NCBI GenBank assembly: GCA_036925085.1 | Contig: JAUPFP010000075.1 | Span: 1-64,000 of the forward strand | DNA length: 64,000 bases | From: Brachycybe producta | Taxonomy: Eukaryota > Arthropoda > Diplopoda > Playtdesmida > Andrognathidae | Direction of reading: 5' to 3' | Part shown: in pieces, positions 54,749-64,000 of the stretch | How positions within the stretch are numbered: the first letter of the stretch is position 1 | How the letters are laid out: the number at the start of each line of letters is the position of its first letter | Program-made: the position numbers and the translations under genes | The notes under the pieces: model-generated | What the model saw: the letters and a program-made list of their open reading frames with translations, nothing else | Told to the model about the DNA's origin: nothing | Database searches by the model: none

Positions 54749-57256
54749 TTAGGTACCAGACGGCTTCTCTGGCGGTGTCGCGAAAGTGGAGCCCATCCAC
54801 TCCGCAGCCCACCGACGTGCCCACCATAAGCACATCTGGGTGTTGCGCCACCCAAAACCATTATCGAAGACCGTCCCCCTAAGACGGCTTTCCTCCAGGG
54901 CTCGGAATTCCTCGAAAGGAATATCCTGGAGTTGCGGACGCATGCGAAGCGTCCGACTTGTTATGAGGTATACCAGGGCAACCGCGGGTTCGGTCTCTCA
55001 CCCTGGTAGAGGCTCAGTAATGAACTGACCAGCCATACCTCCTAAGTCGCATCCCAGCAAACGTTGGATGAATGGGGCTGCACGCCGGGCTAGACGAACT
55101 ATCCCGGCATCTAGCCCCACCACATCCAAAATAGCAAACGTTTACTGGACCGGATTTACGACCATCACAACCGAAAAACCTCCACAACCAAACGCCACCA
55201 CGTGGCGCATGTTGTACGGCGGTAGCCTTGCTACCCACGGCTCTAGAAGTGGCTCATCCAGACGGTAGTAGCCATGGTATTTTCAACCCTCCATTCCCGG
55301 CTGGTCCTGCCAGAGACCAAGCCGGTTATTCAGACACACCTCAGCATCTGAATACGGGGGCAATGCGCCAATATGCCGTCCCTCGGCCTCAGGCCTAGGG
55401 GAGGTTGACGTTTCAGGTCCTAGGGTATCGAATACCCCGCCGCCATGGACCGGAGAGAAGGGTGTACCCCCACTGGGGGTTATGGGGTCACGTCTTGTGG
55501 GAACACTGACTCCTGCAACCGAGGTTCCTTCGCCCCTAGGTGAGGGCAAAGTCACACGGTGCAGGGTTCCCACTGCTCGAACCCGCAGGCTCGAGACCGC
55601 ATCCACCTTCGGGGAGGATGGAGGCGTGCAGACCAAAACGTCGCGCATCGACCTACCATCTATCCGCGCCGCCTCAACAGGACGGGTATGGACCGGTTGA
55701 CTCCCGGCCGGCGTGCTTGCCTGAGCACGCCGGGACTCCTCCTTTTCTGCCACGGCACCTCCAGTTTCGGCTCCCTGGCGCCTACTACTGGAGGGTGTCG
55801 GACATCCCTTCCTTTCACGCTTGGACTTTTTACGGTCCTTTTTCTTTTTCTTTGTCTTCCCGTGAGAGGAAGGTTGACCATGCGTCGTGTCAGACTTAAC
55901 TGACCCCGACGACTTATTGGGCCGATCAGGCTTAAGAGGGTGGTTAGCCCCCTTCGCCTTCTCGGACTCCTTCTTCGAAGGTTTTCCGGCTGGAGCCGTA
56001 CTCTTCTTCGTAGAAGCGCCCTTAGCCGAGGTGACAGCCGAGGATGACTGTCCGGAAACAAATCTTCCTCGACCATCCCGAAGGAGAAACTTCTCCTTCG
56101 GTGCAAGAGTTGGCTGACTCTTGCTACCAGTAGCTTTGGCTTCCGCACCATGGGCTGGTGCACTGGGAGCCTGCATCGACTCCCTCTCGGCGATTCGCTT
56201 CTGGCCAGCAATGGTCGTGGTGCTCGCAATAGGCGGGACACCACGACCGACAGGAGGTTCCCCTGTTTTGAGCGGACTCCGGGCGGGCATTCCCTGCAGG
56301 GGAGGGAACTCCGCAGCCTGGCGCTCAAACTCCTGCCGCTCACCTGCGCCGACCGCACGAGCAATCTGTCGGTGCAGGCTCGCTGCTTGAGCCTGAAGCC
56401 GTTTGAGCTTGTCCTCCAAGCTCTCTGGCTTCCGAGGTTCGGAGGCCTTTCCTCGCCCGGAGGACCTGGCCTTCTTGCCTCGAGAACGTTCAGCCACTGG
56501 TGGGGTGTGAGGGCAGGACCGTTTTTGTTCTTTACCACCACCACCACTCACAGATTTCCCCGTTTTACCAGGAGCGGGTACTGGAGGCTGGGTAGCCTTC
56601 TTCTCCGCTCGCCGGTCCCTCTACGGGTTGTCCGACCGTCAGCCGGAGGGGCCAGCTACTGCCTCGGGCGGACCCGATATAGCAGTCGGCTTCTCTGGCC
56701 AAGCAGCCCCTGAACAACCGTCAGGGCGGGCGAGAGTCTCTGATCGAAGCTGCACAGCAGGCGTGAACTTCTTCAACGCCTCCTCCTTAGCTTTAAGCAT
56801 CGCCTCTCTCTCTGCGAGAGCCTTGGTTCTGGCAGTGATCCGTGCGGCTCCGGACTTTTTCTTGCGCTTCCTTGCGCCGTCCTTCCTCACCTGCATGGTC
56901 GGAAACTCCCCGACGAAGCATCGACGGTCCCCGACCAGGAAGCCACCTTCCTGGACTATGTCCAGTCTAGCTTCATCCAACCGATCCAAGCGGCCTTCTT
57001 CTTCGGCCAAAAACACAGCCACGGCCTCCAAAGACATTGGATCGGCGGGAAGAACTCCGGGGGATCCCGTCCCAGACGGTTTACCCTCGGAGGCCGAACT
57101 ACTCCCGTCAGACTCCGAAGAGTCCTCTGAAGAGGAGTTGCGGCTCCGCCACTGCCTGGAGGCGTCAGCCACCGAATTAACGGTGGTTTTGACCTCCATC
57201 TCCGTGTCCATGACTAAGGACACTCCCAAGGAGACGTCCTCACTGTCCTCGACCAC
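54749..57256 (-). pseudogene. Third ORF of element C, main body with nonsense codons
   Basis: One continuous reading frame homologous to the element B third ORF, interrupted only by stops at 56639-56641 (TGA), 56621-56623 (TAG), 55283-55285 (TGA), 55142-55144 (TAA) and 54998-55000 (TGA), and ending at TAA 54749. Unlike element B it has no frameshift in the middle, and it shows that the two halves of the B ORF are one gene. Conserved blocks include FLVGDRRCFVGEFPTMQ, RIDGRSMRDVLV, NNRLGLWQDQPGMEG and IQRLLGCDLGGMAGQF. A basic KKKKKDRKKSKRERKG cluster is present. Function unknown. Confidence 0.65.
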
Positions 57257-57267
57257 CCTAGACCAAT

Positions 57268-57650
57268 CTAGGAGGTCTCGAACAGACGGAGACCCTGGTT
57301 CCGGGGTACTACACCCGCTTCTGCAGGCTTTCCAACCGGAGAAACTACCGCCGCCACCGACTGAACGGTGGTAGCAGCCGTATCTCTGGTAGGAAACTGT
57401 AGGTATCTGTCCCAGAAGGCTCCGACACCGGTCGGAGTCGACTGGGCAGACCCCGGACCTTCTACGGCCTCTGCCGCCGGAGAATCAACAGATTCCACGG
57501 TAGCGTCCGCTGTTTCCGGTCCGCCAGATGATGGGGAGCCCTCCGATTACGACTCCAACAGCCTTGCATCCCCAGGATGCAGCGGGCAGAGGGAGGGAAA
57601 CCGTCGGCCACTCCCGTCGCCTTCCTCCTTCTCCTTCTATGTGATGGACC
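57268..57650 (-). pseudogene. Third ORF of element C, 5' part in another frame
   Basis: Minus-strand frame ending at TAG 57268-57270, with LHPGDARLLES close to the acceptor-like site, matching LHPGDAELLES in element B. There is an in-frame TAA at 57547-57549. Further on, PVGKPAEAGVVP resembles AVGEPVRASTPVE of element B. A frameshift near 57270 is needed to join it to the main body. Confidence 0.5.
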
Positions 57651-57672
57651 TAGTAAACAGGGAAAGAACCAT
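57650..57672 (-). promoter_or_regulatory. Putative 3' splice site before third ORF of element C
   Basis: On the minus strand, GGTTCTTTCCCTGTTTACTAG precedes the homologous exon, matching the position of TTTGATCTTTTTCAG in element B. Pyrimidine content is moderate. Confidence 0.4.
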
Positions 57673-58007
57673 TAAAAACCAGGTTTTACCATGGAAAAGT
57701 GAATTCCACGGGCTTTCACTGTGAGAATTCCTGTTTTCACCATCCAAAGTCGGTAATTCACGGTCAAAACCGTGTTTTACCGCCTTCGTACGGTGAAAAC
57801 TCCTTTTCCCCTTTTCGGAACCGGCAGAAAGAGTATTCCACGGGATTTCACCGTGCGAATCACGGTTTCCACCGTCCAAAGTCGGTAAACCACGGTAAAA
57901 ACCATAGCTGACCACCTTCGGACGGTGAAAACACCCTTTCACTGAGTTCCGACGGTTGGAAAGGGCATTGCACGAACTTTTACCATGCGAAATGCCGTTA
58001 TCACCGT
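57673..58007 (-). repeat. ACGGT-rich 132-bp tandem repeats of element C
   Basis: The landmark ACCGTCCAAAGT or CATCCAAAGT recurs at 57744, 57876 and 58008, a period of 132 bp. Each unit has several ACCGT/ACGGT pairs (for example TTTCACCGTGCGAATCACGG) that can pair with each other. Homologous in style to 48985-49556 of element B, where the period is about 160 bp. The last unit is cut at the 5S junction. Confidence 0.75.
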
Positions 58008-58081
58008 CCAAAGTTAAGCAACATTGGGCCCAGTCAGTACTTGGATGGGTGACTGCCTGGGAATACTGGATGTTGTTGGTG
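58008..58081 (+). pseudogene. 5S rRNA gene, 5'-truncated at element C junction
   Basis: Only the last 74 nt remain, from CCAAAGTTAAGC through box C to the T run. The first 45 nt are replaced by element C. It keeps box A and box C, but transcription from the normal start is impossible. Confidence 0.9.
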
Positions 58082-58265
58082 TTTTTTTATTTTTTAAATA
58101 ATGAGAATCATCTATCAATAACTGGCATGATAAAATTGAACATTTATTTTATATAAATAACTGAAAATGCACACAATAATAGTTAAATGTAACAAGTATT
58201 TTTTTTTGAAGTGGAGTGTTAACTTATTTAGATCTTTCAAAAGTTGAACTTGTACATTTTGGGGT

Positions 58266-58384
58266 GTCAATGGCCATACCATGTTGAACACACTGGTTCT
58301 CGTCCGATCACCAAAGTTAAGCAACATAGGGCACAGTCAGTACTTGGATGGGTGACTGCCTGGGAATACTGGGTATTGTTGGTG
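58266..58384 (+). rRNA. 5S rRNA gene copy 2
   Basis: First full copy, 119 nt. Box A-like AAGTTAAGCAAC lies at nt 49-60 and box C GGATGGGTGACTGCCTGGG at nt 81-99, the positions bound by TFIIIA/TFIIIC in animal 5S genes. The ends GTCAAYG and TGTTGGTG pair with G-U wobbles as helix I. It keeps CTCGTCCGATC. Followed by T8. Confidence 0.75.
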
Positions 58385-58568
58385 TTTTTTTTCATGTTTT
58401 AAATAATGGGAATCATCTATTAATAACTGGCATGATAAAATTGAACACTTATTTTATATAAATAACTGAAAATGCACACGATAGTAGTTAAGTGTAACAA
58501 GTATTTTTTTGAAGTGGAGAGTTAACTTATTTAGATCTTTCGAAAATTGAAATTGTAAGTTTTGGTGT

Positions 58569-58687
58569 GTCAACGGCCATACCATGTTGGACACACTGAT
58601 TCTCATCCGATCACCAAAGTTAAGCAACATTGGGCCCAGTCAGTACTTGGAGGGGTGACTGCTTGGGAATATGGTGTGTTGTTGGTG
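58569..58687 (+). rRNA. 5S rRNA gene copy 3
   Basis: 119 nt; deviates in the box C region (GGAGGGGTGACTGCTTGGG) and in ATATGGTGTG near the 3' end, so probably impaired. Confidence 0.65.
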
Positions 58688-58872
58688 TTTTTTTTTCATT
58701 TTTTAAATAATGGGAATCATCTATTAATAACTTTCATGATAAAATTGAACACTTATTTTATATTAATAACTAAAAATGCACACAATAATAGTTAAATGTA
58801 ACAAGTATTTTTTTGAAGTGGAGATTTAAATTATGTAGATCCTTCAAAAGTTGAACTTGTACATTTTGGGGT

Positions 58873-58991
58873 GTCAATGGCCATACCATGTTGAACAAAC
58901 TGGTTCTCGTCTGATCACCAAAGTTAAGCAACATAGGGCCCAGTTAGTACTTGGATGGGTGACTGCCTGGGAATACTGGATATTGTTGGTG
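58873..58991 (+). rRNA. 5S rRNA gene copy 4
   Basis: 119 nt with intact box A and C. CTCGTCTGATC shows one CpG-type C-to-T change. AACAAACTGG differs from AACACACTGG of most copies. Confidence 0.72.
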
Positions 58992-59176
58992 TTTTTTTTT
59001 CATGTTTTAAATAATGGGAATCATCTATTAATAACTGGCATGATAAAATTGAACACTTATTTTATATTAATAACTAAAAATTCACACAATAATAGTTAAA
59101 TGTAACAATAATTTTTTTGAAGTGGAGAGTTAAATTATTTAGATCCTTCGAAAGTTGAACTTGTACATTTTGGGGT

Positions 59177-59295
59177 GTCAATGGCCATACCATGTTGAAC
59201 ACACTGGTTCTCGTCCGATCACCAAAGTTAAGCAACATAGGGCACAATCAGTACTCGGATGGGTGACTGCCTGGGAATACTGGGTGTTGTTGGCA
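59177..59295 (+). rRNA. 5S rRNA gene copy 5
   Basis: 119 nt; GGGCACAATCAGTACTCGG replaces GGGCCCAGTCAGTACTTGG, and the 3' end is TTGGCA. Box C is otherwise intact. Confidence 0.7.
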
Positions 59296-59480
59296 TATTT
59301 TTTTCATTTTTTAAATAATGGGAATCATCTATTAATAACTAGCATGATAAAATTGAAAACTTATTTTATATAAATAACTGAAAATGCACACAATAATAGT
59401 TAAATGTAACAAGTGTTTTTTTGAAGTGGAGAGTTAACATATTTAGATCCTTCAAAAGTTGAACTTGTACGTTTTGGGGG

Positions 59481-59599
59481 GTCAAAGCCCATACCTTGTT
59501 GAACACACTGGTTCTCATCCGATCACCAAAATTAAGCAACATTGGGCCCAGTCAGTACTTGGATGGGTGACTGCCTGGGAATACTGGATGTTGTTGGTG
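59481..59599 (+). rRNA. 5S rRNA gene copy 6
   Basis: 119 nt of the second 5' class (AAGCCCATACCTTG instead of ATGGCCATACCATG). Box A has AAATTAAGCAAC. Confidence 0.7.
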
Positions 59600-59780
59600 T
59601 TTTTTATTTTTTAAATAATGGGAATCATCTATCAATAACTGGCATGATAAAATTGAACACTTATTTTATATAAATAACTGAAAATGCACACAATAATAGT
59701 TAAATGTAACAAGTATTTTTTTGAAGTGGAGTGTTAACTTATTTAGATTTTTCAAAAGTTGAACTTGCACATTTTGGGGT

Positions 59781-59904
59781 GTCAACGGCCATACCATGTT
59801 GAACACACTGGTTCTCATCTGATCACCAAAGTTAAGCAATAATGGGCCTTTTCAGTTCAGTACTTGGATGGGTGACTGCCTGGGAATACTGGGTGTTGTT
59901 GGCA
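59781..59904 (+). pseudogene. 5S rRNA gene copy 7 with 5-nt insertion
   Basis: 124 nt because of extra bases in GGGCCTTTTCAGTTCAG between box A and box C. The altered box spacing and changed loop make this a likely pseudogene. Confidence 0.7.
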
Positions 59905-60088
59905 TTTTTTTTCATTTTTTAAATAATGGGAATCATCTATTAATAACTGGCATGATAAAATTGAACACTTATTTTATATTAATAACTAAAAATTCACACA
60001 ATAATAGTTAAATGTAACAAGAATTTTTTTGAAGTGGAGAGTTAAAATATTTAGATCCTTCGAAAGTTGAACTTGTACATTTTGGGGT

Positions 60089-60207
60089 GTCAATGGCCAT
60101 ACCATGTTGAACACACTGGTTCTCGTCCGATCACCAAAGTTAAGCAACATAGGGCCCAGTCAGTACTTGGATGGGTGACAGCCTGGGAATACTGGGTGTT
60201 GTTGGTG
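60089..60207 (+). rRNA. 5S rRNA gene copy 8
   Basis: 119 nt; one change in box C (GGGTGACAGCCTGGG). Keeps CTCGTCCGATCACC, one of the best preserved middle parts. Confidence 0.73.
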
Positions 60208-60391
60208 TTATTTTTCATTTTTTAAATAATGGGAATCATCTATTAATAACTGGCATGATAAAGTTGAACACTTATTTTATATAAATAACTGAAAATGCAC
60301 ACAATAATAGTTAAGTGTAACAAGTATTTTTTTGAAGTGGAGAGTTAACTTATTTAGATCCTTCGAAAGTTGAACTTGTACATTTAGGGGT

Positions 60392-60510
60392 GTCAATGGC
60401 CATACCATGTTGAATGCACTGGTTCTCATTTGATCACCAAAGTTAAGCAACATTGGGCCCAGTCATTACTTGGATGGGTGATTGCCTGGGAATACTGGGT
60501 GTTGTTGGTG
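60392..60510 (+). rRNA. 5S rRNA gene copy 9
   Basis: 119 nt; CTCATTTGATC has lost both CpG sites of CTCGTCCGATC. Also CAGTCATTACTTGG and GGGTGATTGCC. Confidence 0.68.
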
Positions 60511-60693
60511 TATTTTTTTCATTTTTTAAATAATGGGAATCATCTATTATTAACTGGCATGATAAAATTGAACACTTATGTTATATAAATAACTGAAAAT
60601 GCACACAATAATAGTTAAATGTAACAAGTATTTTTTAAGTGGAGAGATAACTTATTTAGATCCTTCAAAAGTTGAACTTGTACATTTTGGGGT

Positions 60694-60812
60694 GTCAATG
60701 CCCATACCTTGTTGAACACACTGGTTCTCATCCGATCACCAAAGTTAAGCAACATTGGGCCTAGTCAGTGCTTGGATGGGTGACTGCCTGGGAATACTGG
60801 GTGTTGTTGGTG
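60694..60812 (+). rRNA. 5S rRNA gene copy 10
   Basis: 119 nt, second 5' class (ATGCCCATACCTTG); GGGCCTAGTCAGTGCTTGG, box C intact. Confidence 0.7.
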
Positions 60813-60997
60813 TATTTTTTTCATTTTTTAATTAATGGGAATCATCTATTAATAACTGGCATGATAAAATTGAACACTTATGTTATATAAATAACTGAAA
60901 ATGCACACAATAATAATTAATTGTAACAAGTATTTTTTTGAATTGGAGAGTTAACTTATTTAGATCCTTCAAAAGTTGAACTTGTACATTTTGTGGT

Positions 60998-61116
60998 GTC
61001 AACGCCCATACCTTGTTGAACGCACTGGGTCTCATCCGATCACCAAAGTTAAGCAACTTTGGGCCCAGTCAGTCCTTGGATGGGTGATTGCCTGGGAATA
61101 TAGGGTGTTGTTGGTG
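60998..61116 (+). rRNA. 5S rRNA gene copy 11
   Basis: 119 nt, second 5' class with CpG retained (AACGCCCATACC). Changes in CTGGGTCTC, AACTTTGGGCC, AGTCCTTGG and AATATAGGG, so more decayed. Confidence 0.66.
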
Positions 61117-61303
61117 TAATTTTTTTCTATTTTTTAAATAATGGGAATCATCTATTAATAACTGGCATAATAAAATTGAACATTTATTTTATATTAATAA
61201 CTAAAAATGCACACAATAATAGTTAAATGTAACAAGTATTTTTTTGAAGTGGAGATTTAAATTATTTAGATCCTTCAAAAGTTGAACTTGTACATTTTGG
61301 GGT

Positions 61304-61422
61304 GTCAAAGCCCATACCTTGTTGAACACACTGGTTCTCATCCGATCACCAAAGTTAAGCAACATAGGGCCCAGTCAGTACTTGGATGGCTGACTGCCTT
61401 GGAATACTGGGTGTTGTTGGTC
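61304..61422 (+). rRNA. 5S rRNA gene copy 12
   Basis: 119 nt, second 5' class; box C altered (GGATGGCTGACTGCCTTGG), 3' end TTGGTC. Confidence 0.66.
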
Positions 61423-61606
61423 TTTTTTTTCATTTTTTAAATAATGAGAATCATCTATTAATAACTGGCATGATAAAATTGAACATTTATTTTATATTAA
61501 TAACTAAAAATGCACACAAGAATAGTTAAATGTAACAAATATTTTTTTGAAGTGGAGAGTTAACTTATTTAGATCCTTCAAAAGTTGAACTAGTATGTTT
61601 TGGGTT

Positions 61607-61725
61607 GTCAATGCCCATACATTGTTGAACACACTGGTTCTCATCCGATTACCAAAGTTACGCAACATTGGCCCCAGTCAGTACTTGGATGGGTGACTGC
61701 CTGGGAATACTGGTTGTTTTTGGTG
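61607..61725 (+). rRNA. 5S rRNA gene copy 13
   Basis: 119 nt; box A altered (AAGTTACGCAAC), CCATACATTG and GGCCCCAG, and TGGTTGTTTTTGG at the 3' end. Likely inactive. Confidence 0.62.
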
Positions 61726-61911
61726 TATTATTTTTCATTTTTTAAATAATGGGAATCATCTATTAATAACTGGCATGATAAAATTGAAAACTTATTTTAT
61801 ATAAATATCTGAAAATGCACACAATAATAGTTAAATGTAACAAGTATTTTTTAGAAGTGGAGAGTTAACTTATTTAGATCTTTTGAAAGTTTAACTTGTA
61901 CATTTTCAGGT

Positions 61912-62029
61912 GTCAACGACATACCATGTTAAACACACTGGTTCTCGTCTGATCACCAAAGTTAAGCAACATAGGGCCCAGTCAGTACTTGGATGGGTGA
62001 CTGCCTGAGAATACAGGGTGTTGTTGGTG
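61912..62029 (+). rRNA. 5S rRNA gene copy 14 with 1-nt deletion
   Basis: 118 nt; a base is missing in GTCAACGACATACC and TGTTAAACAC is changed. Box A and C are intact apart from CTGAGAATACAGGG. Confidence 0.66.
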
Positions 62030-62213
62030 TTTTTTTTCATTTTTTAAATAATGGGAATCATCTATTAATAACTTTCATAATAAAATTGAACACTTATTTT
62101 ATGTTAATAACTAAAAATGCACACAATATTAGTTAAATGTAACAAGTATTTTTTTGAAGTGGAGAGTTAAATTATTTAGATCCTTCAAAAGTTGAACTTG
62201 TACATTTTGGGGT

Positions 62214-62332
62214 GTCAATGGCCATACCATGTTGAACACACTGGTTCTCGTCCGATAACCAAAGTTAAGCAACATCGGCCCCAGTCAGTTCTTGGATGGG
62301 TGACTGCCTGGGAATACTGTGTGTTGTTGGTG
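62214..62332 (+). rRNA. 5S rRNA gene copy 15
   Basis: 119 nt; CTCGTCCGATAACC and AACATCGGCCCCAG, keeping two CpG sites, with AGTTCTTGG before box C. Confidence 0.68.
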
Positions 62333-62519
62333 TAATTTTTTTCTATTTTTTAAATAATGGGAATCATCTATTAATAACTGGCATGATAAAGTTGAACACT
62401 TATTTTATATAAATAACTGAAAATGCACACAATAATTGTTAATTGTAACAAGTATTTTTTTGAAGTGGAGAGTTAACTTATTTAGATCCTTTAAAAGTTG
62501 AACTTGTACATTTTGGGGT

Positions 62520-62638
62520 GTCAAAGCTCATACCTTGTTGAACACACTGGTTCTCATCTGATCACTAAAGTTAAGCAACATTGGGCCCAGTCAGTACTTG
62601 GATGGGTGACTGCCTGGGAATACTGGGTGTTTTTGGTG
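62520..62638 (+). rRNA. 5S rRNA gene copy 16
   Basis: 119 nt, second 5' class (AAGCTCATACCTTG); CTCATCTGATCACT, box A and C intact. Confidence 0.68.
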
Positions 62639-62823
62639 TATTTTTTTCATTTTTTAAATAATGGGAATCATCTATTAATAACTGGCATGATAAAATTGAG
62701 CACTTATGTTATATAAATAACTGAAAATGCACACAATAATAGTTAAATGTAACAAGTATTTTTTTGAAGTGGAGATTTAAATTATTTAGATCCTTCAAAA
62801 GTTGAACTTGTACATTTTGGGGT

Positions 62824-62942
62824 GTCAATGGCCATACCATGTTGAACACACTGGTTCTCATCTGATCACCACAGTTAAGCAACATATGGCCCAGTCAGTA
62901 CTTGGATGGGTGACTGCCTGGAAATACTGGGTATTGTTGGTG
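62824..62942 (+). rRNA. 5S rRNA gene copy 17
   Basis: 119 nt; CACAGTTAAGCAAC at box A, CATATGGCCCAG, and GCCTGGAAATAC after box C. Confidence 0.68.
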
Positions 62943-63124
62943 TTTATTTTCATGTTTTAAATAATGGGAATCATCTATTAATAACTGGCATGATAAAATT
63001 GAACACTTATTTTATATTAATAACTAAAAATTCACACAATAATAATTAAATGTAACAAGTTTTTTTTAAGTGGAGAGTTAATATATTTAGATCCTTCAAA
63101 AGTTGAACTTGTACATTTTGGGGT

Positions 63125-63243
63125 GTCAAAGCCCATACCTTGTTGAACACACTGGTTCTCATCCGATCACCAAAGTTAAGCAACATAGGGCCCAGTCAGT
63201 ACTTGGATGGGTGACTGCCTGAGAATACTGGGTGTTGTTGGTG
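63125..63243 (+). rRNA. 5S rRNA gene copy 18
   Basis: 119 nt, second 5' class; intact boxes except GCCTGAGAATAC. Confidence 0.7.
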
Positions 63244-63426
63244 TTTTTTTCATTTTTTAAATAATGGGAATCATCTATTAATAACTTTCATAATAAAATT
63301 GAACACTTATTTTATGTTAATAACTAAAAATGCACACAATATTAGTTAAATGTAACAAGTATTTTTTTGAAGTGGAGAGTTAAATTATTTAGATCCTTCA
63401 AAAGTTGAACTTGTACATTTTGGGGT

Positions 63427-63545
63427 GTCAATGGCCATACCATGTTGAACACACTGGTTCTCATGTGATCGCCAAAGTTAAGCAACATTGACACCAGTCA
63501 GTACTTGGATGGGTGACTGCCTGGGAATACTGGATGTTGTTGGTG
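63427..63545 (+). rRNA. 5S rRNA gene copy 19
   Basis: 119 nt; CTCATGTGATCGCC and AACATTGACACCAG in the middle part. Box C intact. Confidence 0.67.
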
Positions 63546-63731
63546 TATTTTTTTTCATTTTTTAAATAATGGGAATCATCTATTAATAACTGGCATGATA
63601 AAATTGAAAACTTATGTTATATAAATAACTGAAAATGCACACAATAATAGTTAAATGTAATAAGTATTTTTTTGAAGTGGAGAGTTAACTTATTTAGATC
63701 TTTCGAAAGTTGAACTTGTACGTTTTGGGGA

Positions 63732-63850
63732 GTCAACGGCCATACCATGTTGAACACACTGGTTCTCATCTGATCACTAAAATTAAGCAACATTGGGCCC
63801 AGTCAGTACTTTGATGGGTGCCTGCATGGTAATACTGGGTGTTGTTATCG
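63732..63850 (+). rRNA. 5S rRNA gene copy 20
   Basis: 119 nt but box C is damaged (TTGATGGGTGCCTGCATGG) and the 3' end reads TTATCG, breaking helix I. The following spacer is also atypical (ACAAATTTTTTTAAATATTTGG). Probably a pseudogene. Confidence 0.6.
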
Positions 63851-64000
63851 TTTTTTTTACAAATTTTTTTAAATATTTGGATTCATTTATTAATAACTGG
63901 CATGATAAAATTGAACACTTATTTTATATTAATAACTAAAAATGCACACAATAATAGTTAAATGTAACAAGTGTTTTTTTAAGTGGAGAGTTAACTTATT

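Larger units (their letters stand above)
53863..58007 (-). mobile_element. Element C: 5'-truncated relative of element B, minus strand
   Basis: Reading on the minus strand: ACGGT-rich repeats, acceptor-like site, third ORF, polypurine tract, 3' LTR. It is homologous to element B throughout but well diverged, with the LTR 809 bp long against 787 bp. Pol is absent: the 5' side ends in the ACGGT repeats where they are fused to the inside of a 5S rRNA gene at 58008. The third ORF has several stops. It is a relic, older than or a different subfamily from B. Confidence 0.85.
58008..64000 (+). repeat. Tandem 5S rRNA gene array, unit about 304 bp
   Basis: Twenty gene copies (first one truncated) of 119 nt, separated by AT-rich spacers of about 185 bp. 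Spacers are homologous across the array (TTTTTTAAATAATGGGAATC, then a region with TTATTTTATATAAATAACTG or TTATTTTATATTAATAACTA, then TTGAACTTGTACATTTTGG just before the gene). Each gene is followed by T6-T9, a Pol III terminator. The array continues past the window end. Copies differ at several per cent of sites, more than usual for a well-homogenised active array. Confidence 0.92.

Noticed and set aside
55660..56547. 295-codon minus-strand frame overlapping the third ORF of element C
   Set aside because: It is arginine-rich out-of-frame translation. The frame homologous to element B is the one at 55283-56551.
53863..58081. A Cassandra-like element carrying 5S sequence in its LTR
   Set aside because: The 5S sequence lies at the truncated 5' side of element C and belongs to a continuing tandem array; the LTR has no 5S similarity.
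58008..58081. Targeted integration of element C into a 5S gene
   Set aside because: The end touching the 5S gene is an internal break in the ACGGT repeats, not an LTR end, and shows microhomology.
58562..62716. Small reading frames of 66-82 codons repeated through the 5S array
   Set aside because: They recur because the 5S unit recurs, and they run through the rRNA gene itself.

Overview
This window looks like repeat-dominated metazoan nuclear DNA. About 40 kb is satellite, the rest is remnants of three LTR retrotransposons, and the right end is a tandem 5S rRNA gene array. The 5S genes are of animal type: 119 nt, box A and box C at the usual places, T-run terminators. They look most like arthropod and other protostome 5S, but I would not name a species. 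There is no bacterial feature, no operon and no host protein-coding gene that I can support.

Layout. 1-4483: 14-bp satellite (GTTTAAGGTTTAAA), which is telomere-like in composition. 4484-19235: satellite built from the hexamer GAAGTT with higher-order copies. 19236-33672: 12-bp GAAGTTGAAATT satellite containing 1.9-, 2.9- and 2.1-kb duplications. For 33 kb the plus strand has almost no cytosine. 33673-39405: element A, a 5'-truncated LTR retroelement with a decayed envelope gene whose layout and cysteine pattern resemble the Gn-Gc glycoproteins of phleboviruses, followed by a polypurine tract and a long LTR. 39409-44605: the 14-bp satellite again, now as a series of homogeneous blocks whose monomer changes step by step and returns to the starting monomer.

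44606-53381: element B, a Ty3/gypsy-like element on the plus strand. It has a protease tail, RT, RNase H and integrase in one long frame, then a probable 725-bp intron full of ACGGT/ACCGT repeats, a third ORF of unknown function, a polypurine tract and a 787-bp 3' LTR. 53382-53862: the 14-bp satellite in inverted orientation. 53863-58007: element C, a diverged relative of B on the minus strand, keeping only the intron-like repeats, the third ORF, polypurine tract and LTR. 58008-64000: 5S array, one truncated and 19 full-length copies at about 304-bp spacing.

All three elements keep the 3' LTR, and each LTR abuts 14-bp satellite. All three have lost the 5' side, which is fused to a different tandem repeat each time (12-bp satellite, 14-bp satellite, 5S gene). 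The most novel items are the third ORF of elements B and C, the ACGGT-rich intron before it, the Gn-Gc-like envelope of element A, and the block-gradient satellite. Both polymerase and envelope carry lesions, so the elements here are relics.
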